Source: a virus. From it: DNA of 21,123 nucleotides. This document shows positions 1 to 6,806 of this stretch, piece by piece. Each line of letters begins with the position of its first letter. Within the stretch, counting starts at the first letter, position 1. Location of the stretch: IMG/VR virus record IMGVR_UViG_3300032241_000346, positions 1 to 21,123 of that record; one strand, written 5' to 3'. The position numbers were made by a program, and so were the translations under genes. The notes beneath the pieces are model-generated. The model saw only the letters and a list, made by a program, of their open reading frames with translations, was not told the DNA's origin and did no database searches.

Positions 1-1
1 C

Positions 2-454
2 GCTGCTGGCGTAATCATTGGCGCTTATTTCTATGGGCACCACAGCGGATACCAAGAAAAAGAAACTGAAGTGGCTGCACAAGTAGCTAAGGCAAACGAA
101 GAGACGGCCAAGAAAGATCAGGAATCCCAAAGCAAGATCAACACCCTGTCAACTCAACTTGTAAAGGCCAAACAAAATGCCGCAACTAAGTCTCAAAAGC
201 TGGATTCTGCTATTGCCACTGGCGCTTTGCGCTTGCGCATCCCAACAACCAGTGGTGGCGAATTGCCCTCGGGTGCCGGATCTACCGGCGGAAGTGACAA
301 AGGATACACCGAACTTGACCCGAGAACTGCTGGGAATCTTGTCGCCCTCACCCACCGTGGGGACGACGCCATCCGCAGACTCAACACCTGCATCGACTCC
401 TACAACAACATCAAAGAAGTAATTAATAAGGCGGCTGAAAATGACAGAAAATGA
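2..454 (+). CDS. Rz: Rz-like inner-membrane spanin (5' end outside window)
   Basis: The reading frame is open from the first bases of the window, so the start codon lies upstream. The first visible residues (AAGVIIGAYFYGHH) look like the end of an N-terminal membrane segment. A long charged and Gln/Lys-rich stretch follows (about residues 20-65), suited to a periplasmic coiled coil. The C-terminal half has a Gly/Ser/Thr-rich linker and a helical end with one Cys. This is the layout of an i-spanin, which with Rz1 fuses the inner and outer membranes in the last step of lysis of a Gram-negative host. The identification rests on layout and on the embedded Rz1 frame and the endolysin next door, as spanins share little sequence. 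The stop codon overlaps the endolysin start by 14 bases, suggesting coupled translation. Confidence 0.8.
   Translation, partial: AAGVIIGAYFYGHHSGYQEKETEVAAQVAKANEETAKKDQESQSKINTLSTQLVKAKQNAATKSQKLDSAIATGALRLRIPTTSGGELPSGAGSTGGSDKGYTELDPRTAGNLVALTHRGDDAIRRLNTCIDSYNNIKEVINKAAENDRK
177..422 (+). CDS. Rz1: Rz1-like outer-membrane spanin lipoprotein, embedded in Rz
   Basis: This 81-residue frame lies wholly inside Rz, in a different reading frame. It starts MPQLSLKSWILLLPLALCAC: a short basic region, a hydrophobic core and a Cys at a plausible lipobox (LCAC, lipidation at Cys20), so it should be exported and cleaved by signal peptidase II. The mature part is rich in Pro, Ser and Thr, typical of Rz1 proteins that lie on the inner face of the outer membrane and bind the C-terminus of Rz. 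The embedded arrangement is the lambda type. Similar-length frames on the other strand in this stretch lack such a signal. The function is inferred from the signal sequence, composition and position. Confidence 0.85.
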   Translation: MPQLSLKSWILLLPLALCACASQQPVVANCPRVPDLPAEVTKDTPNLTRELLGILSPSPTVGTTPSADSTPASTPTTTSKK

Positions 455-1031
455 ATTGCAACAACTGGGTATCCATGAAAGCTGGCTGGAGCCATTGAAC
501 GATACGTTTGAGCGCTTTGAGATTAATACACCTTTGCGCCAAGCCTGCTTTATCGGTCAGTGTGCCCATGAATCAGAGCACTTTAAATTCTTGGAAGAGA
601 ATCTGAACTATAAGGCCGAGTCTCTGATGCGCGTATGGCCTAGCCACTTTACGCATGAAACAGCCGAAGAATGCGCCCATCACCCACAAATGATTGCTGA
701 CATTGCTTACGCCCACCGCATGGGAAATGATGGCCCTGAGTCTGGGGATGGGTTCCGCTACCGTGGCAGGGGTCTGATTCAGTTGACTGGCAAAAGTGGG
801 TACCGCGCTTGCGGCGAAGCTATTGGCGTTGACCTGGTTAATAACCCCGACTATGTGTCTACACCGGAAGGCGCTTGTTTGTCTGCTGGTTGGTTTTGGC
901 AGCATCATGGTCTAAATGAATTAGCGGATGCTAACGAAGTAGAAGAGATGACAAAACGTATCAATGGGGGTACACTAGGCATGGAGAACCGAATTGCACT
1001 AATGCAACAGGCGCTTGATGTACTAGCGTAA
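441..1031 (+). CDS. Endolysin, GH19 chitinase-like muramidase
   Basis: This 196-residue protein degrades host peptidoglycan at lysis. It shows the hallmarks of phage GH19-fold lysins: AHESEHF around residues 42-48, with Glu44 the likely catalytic acid; LEENLNYKAE at 51-60, with the ENLNY motif common in this group; and the substrate-cleft motif YRGRGLIQLTGKSGY at 107-121. There is a late RINGG motif at 173-177. It is one catalytic domain with no wall-binding domain and no signal peptide or anchor, so it needs a holin to reach the wall; none is seen on this strand. The ATG at 441 overlaps the end of Rz by 14 bases. GH19 lysins cut the glycan backbone between MurNAc and GlcNAc; the exact bond cannot be told from sequence. 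Confidence 0.93.
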   Translation: MTENELQQLGIHESWLEPLNDTFERFEINTPLRQACFIGQCAHESEHFKFLEENLNYKAESLMRVWPSHFTHETAEECAHHPQMIADIAYAHRMGNDGPESGDGFRYRGRGLIQLTGKSGYRACGEAIGVDLVNNPDYVSTPEGACLSAGWFWQHHGLNELADANEVEEMTKRINGGTLGMENRIALMQQALDVLA

Positions 1032-1033
1032 TT

Positions 1034-1195
1034 ATGGCACTTATCAAGCTCCAGTTCCAACCAGGTATCAATAAAGAAACCACAGCGCTGGCGGATAAAC
1101 AGACTTGGTTTGCGGGTAACAACGTCCGCTTCCGTTCTGGAGTTGCTGAAAAATTAGGCGGTTGGGTTCTCGCCGTTTTAAAGGCTATAATTTAA
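1034..1195 (+). pseudogene. 53-codon remnant of a tail-protein N-terminus
   Basis: An ATG three bases after the endolysin stop opens a 53-residue frame starting MALIKLQFQPGINKETTALA. It resembles the first 45 residues of the nozzle-like protein encoded at 3088: both have PGI near residues 10-13, then a VRF motif, a Gly, and K(L/I)GG(W/Y). After GGW the likeness ends, and the frame runs for eight more residues over promoter-like DNA before stopping at TAA. The simplest reading is a truncated paralogue left when the lysis genes and the tail operon were joined by recombination. It could instead be a real short virion gene. The reading frame itself is certain; the remnant interpretation is inference. 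Confidence 0.55.
1162..1191 (+). promoter_or_regulatory. Probable sigma70-type promoter for the tail operon
   Basis: A perfect -10 box TATAAT lies at 1186-1191, with a weak -35 match TTGGGT at 1162-1167 and an 18-base spacer. It sits in the only gap ahead of the long tail operon and would start transcription near 1198, about 17 bases before the ATG at 1215. The bases around the -10 box (GCCGTT, AAA, then TATAATTTAA) partly match the two promoter-like sites on the minus strand at 13689-13715 and 16953-16977. Confidence 0.55.
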
Positions 1196-1214
1196 GGTAA
1201 TTTGGGGTTTATTC

Positions 1215-1856
1215 ATGACCACGCCATCCTTTGTTCTAACGTATGACAGTCTCACCTCCACGGTGCTCCAGTACTTGGAACGCAGCGACGCGGCGGTCGT
1301 CAATTTTATCCCAACAGCGATTACTCTAGCTGAGTTTGAAATCGCTCAAGAAATCAAGACCTTAGGACAGCTTGAGGTGGTTGACTCCACGATGCAAGCA
1401 GGTAATCCAGTCATCGCTAAACCCGCTCGTTGGCGCAAGACTGTCTCTATGACAATCTCAACGTCTAGCGGCAAGCAGCCAATTTATTTGCGTAAGTTAG
1501 AGTACCTGAACAATTACTGGCCTAATGTCAGCTCAACCGCTACCCCGCAGTACTACGCTGACTATGATTATGATCATTGGTTTGTAGCCCCAACGCCCGA
1601 TCAGGCCTACTCGTTTGAAGCCCTATGCTATACACGGCTGCAACCTCTAGCTTCCGATAACCAAACCAACTGGTTGACGCAGAATGCTCCAAACGCAATG
1701 ATTTTCGGCACTTTGAAACAAACTGCGCCTTTCTTAAAAGATGACGCTCGGTTACAAGTCTGGAGTCAACTGTTCCAAGAAGCGCTGGGTGCGCTTAAGA
1801 CTGAGGATCAGACTCGCTTGGTTGACCGTCAAACCATTGCATTGGATGCCCAATAA
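1215..1856 (+). CDS. Head-tail adaptor (SU10 adaptor-like)
   Basis: This 213-residue protein opens FVLTYDSLTSTVLQYLERSD, an N-terminal helix pattern that I recognise from the adaptor family found in many podovirus-like genomes and typified by phage SU10. Such proteins form a ring beneath the portal and connect it to the tail nozzle. The middle (about residues 60-125) is aromatic- and beta-rich (YWPNVSSTATPQYYADYDYDHW), and the end is helical. A GGGG stretch seven bases before the ATG at 1215 is a possible ribosome site. The stop overlaps the next start in the pattern TAATG. The family assignment is from memory of sequence patterns; the position before the fibre and nozzle genes fits. Confidence 0.65.
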   Translation: MTTPSFVLTYDSLTSTVLQYLERSDAAVVNFIPTAITLAEFEIAQEIKTLGQLEVVDSTMQAGNPVIAKPARWRKTVSMTISTSSGKQPIYLRKLEYLNNYWPNVSSTATPQYYADYDYDHWFVAPTPDQAYSFEALCYTRLQPLASDNQTNWLTQNAPNAMIFGTLKQTAPFLKDDARLQVWSQLFQEALGALKTEDQTRLVDRQTIALDAQ

Positions 1857-3091
1857 TGACTACGTATACAAATCCTTTTACTGGCCAGACGATCTATCCA
1901 TCGACTGTTAGTTATGAGTCTATCACGTTAAGTGCTAACCTCATCCTGCAATGGCCTATCAATGGCAACACAAACACGCCGGTAAGTAGCATTATTGACG
2001 TTACAGCTACGTCAACAGGATATTATCTTATTCTGCCCCCCGCGCCGCAAGTTTCTACAGGGCAGTCGATTCTAATTAGAAACACCGGCTCGAACCCCTT
2101 CACGGTAGCGGCTAACTCAGGAACCACCGCGCCAGGTACAACGATTGTATCTATCGCTTCAGGCGTAGCTGAGTATATTTGGTTGACTGATAATACAACT
2201 AATGCCGGTACTTGGACGCAAGTTCAGTTTGGCGCGGGTACATCATCGGCTAATGCCGCTCAACTGGCCGGTTACGGCCTAGCTGCTAACGGCGTTACTC
2301 TTAATGAGAACAATCCCGTTACATTTATCAACTCGAGCACTACTTTAAGTTCTACAAGCCAAGCGCAGTTGCTGGTTTGGAACACAGGCGCAGGATCACT
2401 AACGCTGCCTTCAGCGGCCACAGTCGGTAACGGCTGGTACACAATCGTTAGCAACGGCGGTACTGGTATTTTGACGCTGACTCCTGCGGGTACTGACACG
2501 ATTAACGGTAACGCTAATCAGCAGCTGCAACTTACTGAATCGTTAGTAATCGTCTCTAACGGCTCAACTGGGTGGAATACGTATGGCTATGGTCGCTCTA
2601 ATAGTTTCCCGTACACGCAACTGGCTTTGACAGTCACAGGGGGAACTTTAACTCTAAGCTCCACTCAAGCCTCTAACACGATCCAAGAGTATAGCGGTAC
2701 TTTAACGTCTAATCAAATCATTGTGCTGCCGCCTACAGTGCAATTGTATTCTATTACAAACACGACTACTGGCTCTTATACGCTGACGTTTAAGACCTCG
2801 GTTTCAGGCGGCGCAACTTTAACCATCGCGCAGAACCAATCGGTTATCGCGGTTTGTGATGGTACGAACGTTTACAACGCAAATAGCGGCGCGGTCGGCA
2901 CGCTGACTAGTATCACGCTGGCTTCCGGTACAGTTTCTACGCCGACTTTAAACTACACTGGCGATACAACGACTGGTTTGTATCACCCAGCCAGCGGGCA
3001 ACTAGCCGTGACAACCGGCGGTACGCAAGCGGCCTTATTTACAGGTACAAACGTAGCTTTTCCCGTGGGTCTTAGCGGGGGCACATTTTGA
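1856..3091 (+). CDS. Beta-rich tail fibre or appendage protein
   Basis: This 411-residue protein is rich in Thr, Ser, Asn and Gly, with almost no charged residues. Three similar beta units can be seen, at about 15-125, 145-250 and 255-345. Each carries an LP motif (LILPPAP, LTLPSA, IVLPPT) and an I..N.G or I.N..T strand, a pattern common in phage fibre shafts. The first ends LTDNTTNAGTWTQVQFGAGT, a sequence type I know from phage fibres. The last 60 residues, with TLNYTGDTTTGLYHPASGQL, match the repeat often placed before the tip of phage fibres, so an intramolecular chaperone or tip domain may be absent or encoded elsewhere. It starts at an ATG overlapping the preceding TAA. It is likely receptor-facing, but adsorption specificity cannot be read. 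Confidence 0.7.
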   Translation: MTTYTNPFTGQTIYPSTVSYESITLSANLILQWPINGNTNTPVSSIIDVTATSTGYYLILPPAPQVSTGQSILIRNTGSNPFTVAANSGTTAPGTTIVSIASGVAEYIWLTDNTTNAGTWTQVQFGAGTSSANAAQLAGYGLAANGVTLNENNPVTFINSSTTLSSTSQAQLLVWNTGAGSLTLPSAATVGNGWYTIVSNGGTGILTLTPAGTDTINGNANQQLQLTESLVIVSNGSTGWNTYGYGRSNSFPYTQLALTVTGGTLTLSSTQASNTIQEYSGTLTSNQIIVLPPTVQLYSITNTTTGSYTLTFKTSVSGGATLTIAQNQSVIAVCDGTNVYNANSGAVGTLTSITLASGTVSTPTLNYTGDTTTGLYHPASGQLAVTTGGTQAALFTGTNVAFPVGLSGGTF

Positions 3092-4851
3092 CCGCAAAAG
3101 TCATTAGCCTAGCCCCTAATCCCGGAATCCAACGGGACGGGACGCAGTTTGACACCGTTCGTTATGTTGACGGCGAGTGGGTTCGGTTTCAACGCGGTCG
3201 CCCCCGTAAAATCGGCGGCTACAATGCGATGTTTTTGAGCGCTTCTGGGCTTTCACGCGGCTTACAGATGACCTCTAGCAACGGACTGAACTACATCGTT
3301 TCAGGTTATAGCGGCGGCCTTGAACAATGGCAAAATGCCTACGACGACAATACAGGCTTCGGTCCTACCGCTTATACGCTGAATAATTTTACAGCGAATG
3401 CAAATAATTTGTGGCAGTTTGACATCGGTTATGACTCCACCGGCGGCGCAAACAATAATCTTGTAGCGCACCCAGGACAGAACTTGTCAGCTATTGACTC
3501 AACAGTCAACACCCCAGTTCTTTATGGACAGTTTCCGGGCACTTTCGGCAGCCCGACGATGTCTAAAGTTGGCGTCTTTACAGCGGCTGCAACTGCCAAC
3601 GGCACGACGACTTTAACGCTATCAGCTGCAGATGTTCGGGTTTCTGCAGGACAATCGGTATCTGGCACGTATATTGCCTCTGGAACTACTGTAGTTTCAG
3701 CCTCAGGCACCTCGGTAACTTTATCTATCGCGGCTACCGGCTCAGGTACAACTACAGTGACGTTTGACAACAACATCGCTGTGTCGGGTGGGTGCGTTAT
3801 GATCCACCCGTATTTATTTGTTTACGGCAATAATGGGTTAATTCAGAACTGCTCAGCGGGCGACTTTAGTGACTGGGTTTCTGCTGACGCTAACGCCAAT
3901 AACGTGGCCACCGGCAAGATAGTGAAGGGCTTGCCTATTCGCGGCGGTACAACATCGCCGAGTGGTTTATTTTGGGCGTTAGACGCGCTGATTCGCGTTA
4001 GCTATGCCCCTACTACGGCGGGGGGTGAAACCTTTTATTGGTCTTATGACTTGATTAGTAGTCAAACCTCAATTTTGTCATCTAGCTCCGTAATCGAGTA
4101 TGATGGAATTTACTATTGGGCAGGTATTGACCGCTTCCTGATGTACAACGGCGTGGTGCAAGAGATACCCAATGACACTAATCAAAATTACTTTTTTGAT
4201 AATTTAAACTACAGCCAACGCCAGAAAGTCTGGTGCACAAAAGTGCCGCGCTGGGGTGAAATTTGGTGGTTCTATCCATCAGGCGACTCTGTAGAATGTA
4301 ACAACGCAATCATTTACAATGTACGTGAAAAAACTTGGTATGACGCCGGTTTCGCTCCTGGCGCTCAGCGTACTGCAGGGGCTTTTACTGAAGTGTTTAG
4401 ATACCCTGTTTGGGCGGGCGTCGCGCCTGATAGTAATAATAAATACACGCTTTGGCAGCATGAATTCGGCACTGATCAAGTATATTTGACCAACGTCGAC
4501 GCTGTATACTCAGCTATCGAGACCCCCAGCCTCGGCACTCTTAGCGGGCTAGTCGGCTCTACCGAACAACCAGGGGATAACCTCTGGACTAGAATCGAGC
4601 GTATTGAGCCTGATTTTGTTCAAGACGGTCAGATGGATGTGATCGTCACTGGTAAGGGTTATGCTGATGACGTTGACCAACCCTCTAGCCCTTATAATTT
4701 CACGCCAAGCACGCTAAAAATTGATATGCGTGAACAGCGCCGTGAAATGCGTCTACGTTTTGAGTCAAATACCTTCAATGGAAATTACCAGATGGGTAAA
4801 ATCTTGCTGTCTATCACCACCGGCGATGTTCGCGGAACGGGGAACCCGTAA
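3088..4851 (+). CDS. Nozzle-like tail structural protein
   Basis: This 587-residue protein is probably a tail nozzle or stabilisation protein that closes the portal channel, like the beta-propeller nozzles of SU10-type or P22 gp10-type phages. The N-terminus has the shared signature PGIQRDGTQFDT, then WVRFQRGRPRKIGGYN. Later stretches are rich in Trp and Tyr (YYWAGIDRFLMYNGVVQEIP; WWFYPSGD), as expected for propeller blades. Residues 162-228 form a separate Thr/Gly/Val-rich module absent from the overall pattern. The start is TTG at 3088, overlapping the preceding TGA, with GGGGG nine bases before the fibre stop as a ribosome site. The next ATG is far inside the conserved region, so TTG is preferred. 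The name is inference. Confidence 0.65.
   Translation: MTAKVISLAPNPGIQRDGTQFDTVRYVDGEWVRFQRGRPRKIGGYNAMFLSASGLSRGLQMTSSNGLNYIVSGYSGGLEQWQNAYDDNTGFGPTAYTLNNFTANANNLWQFDIGYDSTGGANNNLVAHPGQNLSAIDSTVNTPVLYGQFPGTFGSPTMSKVGVFTAAATANGTTTLTLSAADVRVSAGQSVSGTYIASGTTVVSASGTSVTLSIAATGSGTTTVTFDNNIAVSGGCVMIHPYLFVYGNNGLIQNCSAGDFSDWVSADANANNVATGKIVKGLPIRGGTTSPSGLFWALDALIRVSYAPTTAGGETFYWSYDLISSQTSILSSSSVIEYDGIYYWAGIDRFLMYNGVVQEIPNDTNQNYFFDNLNYSQRQKVWCTKVPRWGEIWWFYPSGDSVECNNAIIYNVREKTWYDAGFAPGAQRTAGAFTEVFRYPVWAGVAPDSNNKYTLWQHEFGTDQVYLTNVDAVYSAIETPSLGTLSGLVGSTEQPGDNLWTRIERIEPDFVQDGQMDVIVTGKGYADDVDQPSSPYNFTPSTLKIDMREQRREMRLRFESNTFNGNYQMGKILLSITTGDVRGTGNP
3571..3771 (+). other. Inserted Ig-like or beta-sandwich module in tail protein
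   Basis: Residues 162-228 of the nozzle-like protein (starting GVFTAAATANGTTTLTLSA) have the strand and turn pattern of small decorative phage modules: a GTTTLTL strand, an AGQSV..GTYI..GTTV segment, then GTSVTLS. Composition shifts from Tyr/Trp-rich on both sides to Thr/Ser/Ala/Val-rich inside. It is likely a surface-exposed accessory domain. Fold assignment is by pattern only. Confidence 0.45.
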
Positions 4852-5099
4852 TGGCGATAGCGCTCGACCCTAGAAATTTGACGTGGGACGAGTACTGTGC
4901 GCGTATGGCAGAGCTCTTCGCGGCGAATCAACTAGGCACTATTGCAGAAAAAGACTGGCGTCTTTGGGCTGATGCGATTGCGGGTATTGGGTATTTTACT
5001 CAAGCAGGGTGCCCTGACTCTAGGGGCTTTGCTAAGTGGCAAGATTGGGCTGCGGCTATTACAGGGACGATGACCTTAACTAAGGCGAACGTTATATGA
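4851..5099 (+). CDS. Small hypothetical tail-operon protein
   Basis: This 82-residue protein has no motif that I recognise. It is helical-looking and Trp-rich (LTWDEYCARMAEL, KDWRLWADAIAGIGYF, FAKWQDWAAAITG), suggesting a small folded helical bundle rather than a membrane protein. Its ATG overlaps the nozzle stop as TAATG and its stop overlaps the next start as ATGA, so it is translated with the tail genes and is probably a minor virion or assembly protein. Confidence 0.7.
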   Translation: MAIALDPRNLTWDEYCARMAELFAANQLGTIAEKDWRLWADAIAGIGYFTQAGCPDSRGFAKWQDWAAAITGTMTLTKANVI

Positions 5100-5488
5100 G
5101 CGAAAAATCTATTAGTGCCATCGTACACCACCACATCGAGCACAATAACCTACACACTACACATGATAGCGTTATGGAATCATTGGCTGAAGCTCTTAAA
5201 GAGGGCTTTCAGCTTGTTCGGTTTAACAACGTAATTTTTGCTGTAAAACAAGCTCCTGGAAGTATTCTACTCTCTATCATAAATGGCGATAGTCCTAAAG
5301 AGTACGTGCGAGCCTTGAAAAAGTTCGTTACGTTTTTCAAAACAAAAGGCGTCAAACGCTTCGCAATCTACGTTAAAGATCAAGAATCTGCAACCCATAT
5401 TGGAATGGCCGCAGGGCTGCATGATATCAAATTTACACATACTGGTATGGATATTGAAGACCCTTACCTGATGATAGGGGAGGCTTGA
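5096..5488 (+). CDS. Hypothetical protein, possibly GNAT-like fragment
   Basis: This 130-residue protein starts with a His-rich stretch (HHHIEHNNLH). It continues as alternating strands and helices: FQLVRFNNVIFAVKQ, then a helix EYVRALKKFVTFFKTKG, then VKRFAIYVKDQ. The order loosely recalls phage acetyltransferase-like proteins found among tail genes, but no acetyl-CoA binding loop (Q/R-x-x-G-x-G/A) is visible, so no enzyme role is claimed. The ATG overlaps the preceding stop as ATGA, and the gene ends one base before the next start. Confidence 0.65.
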   Translation: MSEKSISAIVHHHIEHNNLHTTHDSVMESLAEALKEGFQLVRFNNVIFAVKQAPGSILLSIINGDSPKEYVRALKKFVTFFKTKGVKRFAIYVKDQESATHIGMAAGLHDIKFTHTGMDIEDPYLMIGEA

Positions 5489-5489
5489 T

Positions 5490-6806
5490 ATGGGTTGCTG
5501 TAAAGGTTTTATCGGGCAAGTTTTAAACCCAGTTGCGAAAAACCCTCTCGCAGCTATCGCGGCAGTTACAGCCGCAGTTGTAGCGCCTGAGCTGTTGCCA
5601 GAAATGGTTAGCGGCGGCGCTGAAGTCCTTGGCGCCTCTACAGTTCTTCCCGGAACGGTATTGGCAAACGGTGCAACAGTCTTGGCTGATGGTTCTATCA
5701 TCGCCGCTGATGGCTCGATGATTGCTGGCGCAGGTTCTGCCGCAGTTAGTGGCGGAGCTGCTGCCGCTGGAGCCGCTGGAGCTGCGGGCGCTGGGAGCGC
5801 GTTACCCGCTACTAACGCGCTAACTGAAGCAGGTATACCATCGGTTAATACCTCAACTTTTATGAACTCGGTACTGCCAGGAGACTTTGTCCCAAGTAGC
5901 TATGCGCCGCTAGGTTCTGGACTGACTGGAGCAGGTGCTGCAGTTCCTGGAATCTCGACGCTAGGTACTACAGAGGGAGCATTGATCCCTGGAGCCGCCG
6001 CTTCAACTCCTTTACTCGGAACGCCGCTAGATGTTGCTGGTAATCCTCTAGCGTATACACCCGCGTTAGGAGACGCTGGCGCTGCAGCTGCTGCAGCTTC
6101 GGCTACACAAGATCTAAGCAACGCTTTTAATCCTAATCCAGCTCCCTCAATCGGCCCATCGGGCACTACAACTATTCCAAACATATCATCTGGAGCACCA
6201 GCTAATTCAGTGATTTCAGGAGGCACCACTGGAGGCTCTAGCAGCGGTCCTTGGAATGCCCCCATGTCGCCAGGAGTTGCTACCGTTGGTAGGGCGGCTT
6301 TTCCTACGATGGCTAACCCGCTCGCCAGCGTAGCCTCTAAAAGCATAGTTCCTACGTACACTCCTAGTGACTCTATGCTCAATAACATTATGGGGCATCA
6401 GCAGCAAGGTGAGTTCTCATCGGCGACAGGGTATAAAAAAGGCGGCGAAGTCAAAGCTGATTTGAGCAAGTTTGAGCCTGAGTTTGTAGATATAATCCGC
6501 AAGCGTACCCCTGACAAGTCACATCCGAACTATAATGGAACCCCATTGTTCCGCACGGGCGGGCTAGGTAAGCACGTTCAAGGGCCAGGCACTGGACAGA
6601 GCGATGACATTCCAGCTATGCTAGCGGACGGTGAGTACGTGTTTGATGCTGATACGGTATCGGCGTTGGGCGATGGGTCAAACAAAGCGGGAGCTGAAGC
6701 GCTGGATAAGATGCGTGAGCGTATTCGTAAACATAAACGAAGTGCTCCAATTGATAAAATCCCGCCTAAAGCAAAAGACCCCTTGCACTATTTAAAGGGT
6801 AAATGA
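5490..6806 (+). CDS. Ala/Gly-rich virion protein with conserved C-terminal motif
   Basis: This 438-residue protein has two parts. Residues 1-310 are low-complexity Ala, Gly, Ser, Pro and Val, with hydrophobic runs near the N-terminus (AAIAAVTAAVVAPELL) and a Cys-Cys at residues 3-4. Residues 315-438 are ordinary and charged. Around residues 365-384 is the motif GPGTGQSDDIPAMLADGEY, followed by a basic helix DKMRERIRKHKR; I recognise this motif from virion-associated proteins of many podovirus-like phages, where its function is not known to me. AGGGGAGG six bases upstream is a strong ribosome site. The gene lies first in the group of likely internal or ejection proteins. A membrane-active role for the Ala/Gly part is only a guess. 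Confidence 0.7.
   Translation: MGCCKGFIGQVLNPVAKNPLAAIAAVTAAVVAPELLPEMVSGGAEVLGASTVLPGTVLANGATVLADGSIIAADGSMIAGAGSAAVSGGAAAAGAAGAAGAGSALPATNALTEAGIPSVNTSTFMNSVLPGDFVPSSYAPLGSGLTGAGAAVPGISTLGTTEGALIPGAAASTPLLGTPLDVAGNPLAYTPALGDAGAAAAAASATQDLSNAFNPNPAPSIGPSGTTTIPNISSGAPANSVISGGTTGGSSSGPWNAPMSPGVATVGRAAFPTMANPLASVASKSIVPTYTPSDSMLNNIMGHQQQGEFSSATGYKKGGEVKADLSKFEPEFVDIIRKRTPDKSHPNYNGTPLFRTGGLGKHVQGPGTGQSDDIPAMLADGEYVFDADTVSALGDGSNKAGAEALDKMRERIRKHKRSAPIDKIPPKAKDPLHYLKGK

Noticed and set aside
1151-1180. Possible terminator after the lysis genes (GGCG, loop, CGCC, GTTTT)
   Set aside because: The stem is only four pairs with a ten-base loop and a short T-run; too weak to call.
5267-5701. 144-codon minus-strand frame across two tail-operon genes
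   Set aside because: It crosses a well-formed gene junction with a ribosome site on the other strand and shows no motif.
5900-6388. 162-codon minus-strand frame in the Ala/Gly-rich gene
   Set aside because: Its composition mirrors the Ala/Gly codons of the plus-strand gene, which has a strong ribosome site and a conserved C-terminus.
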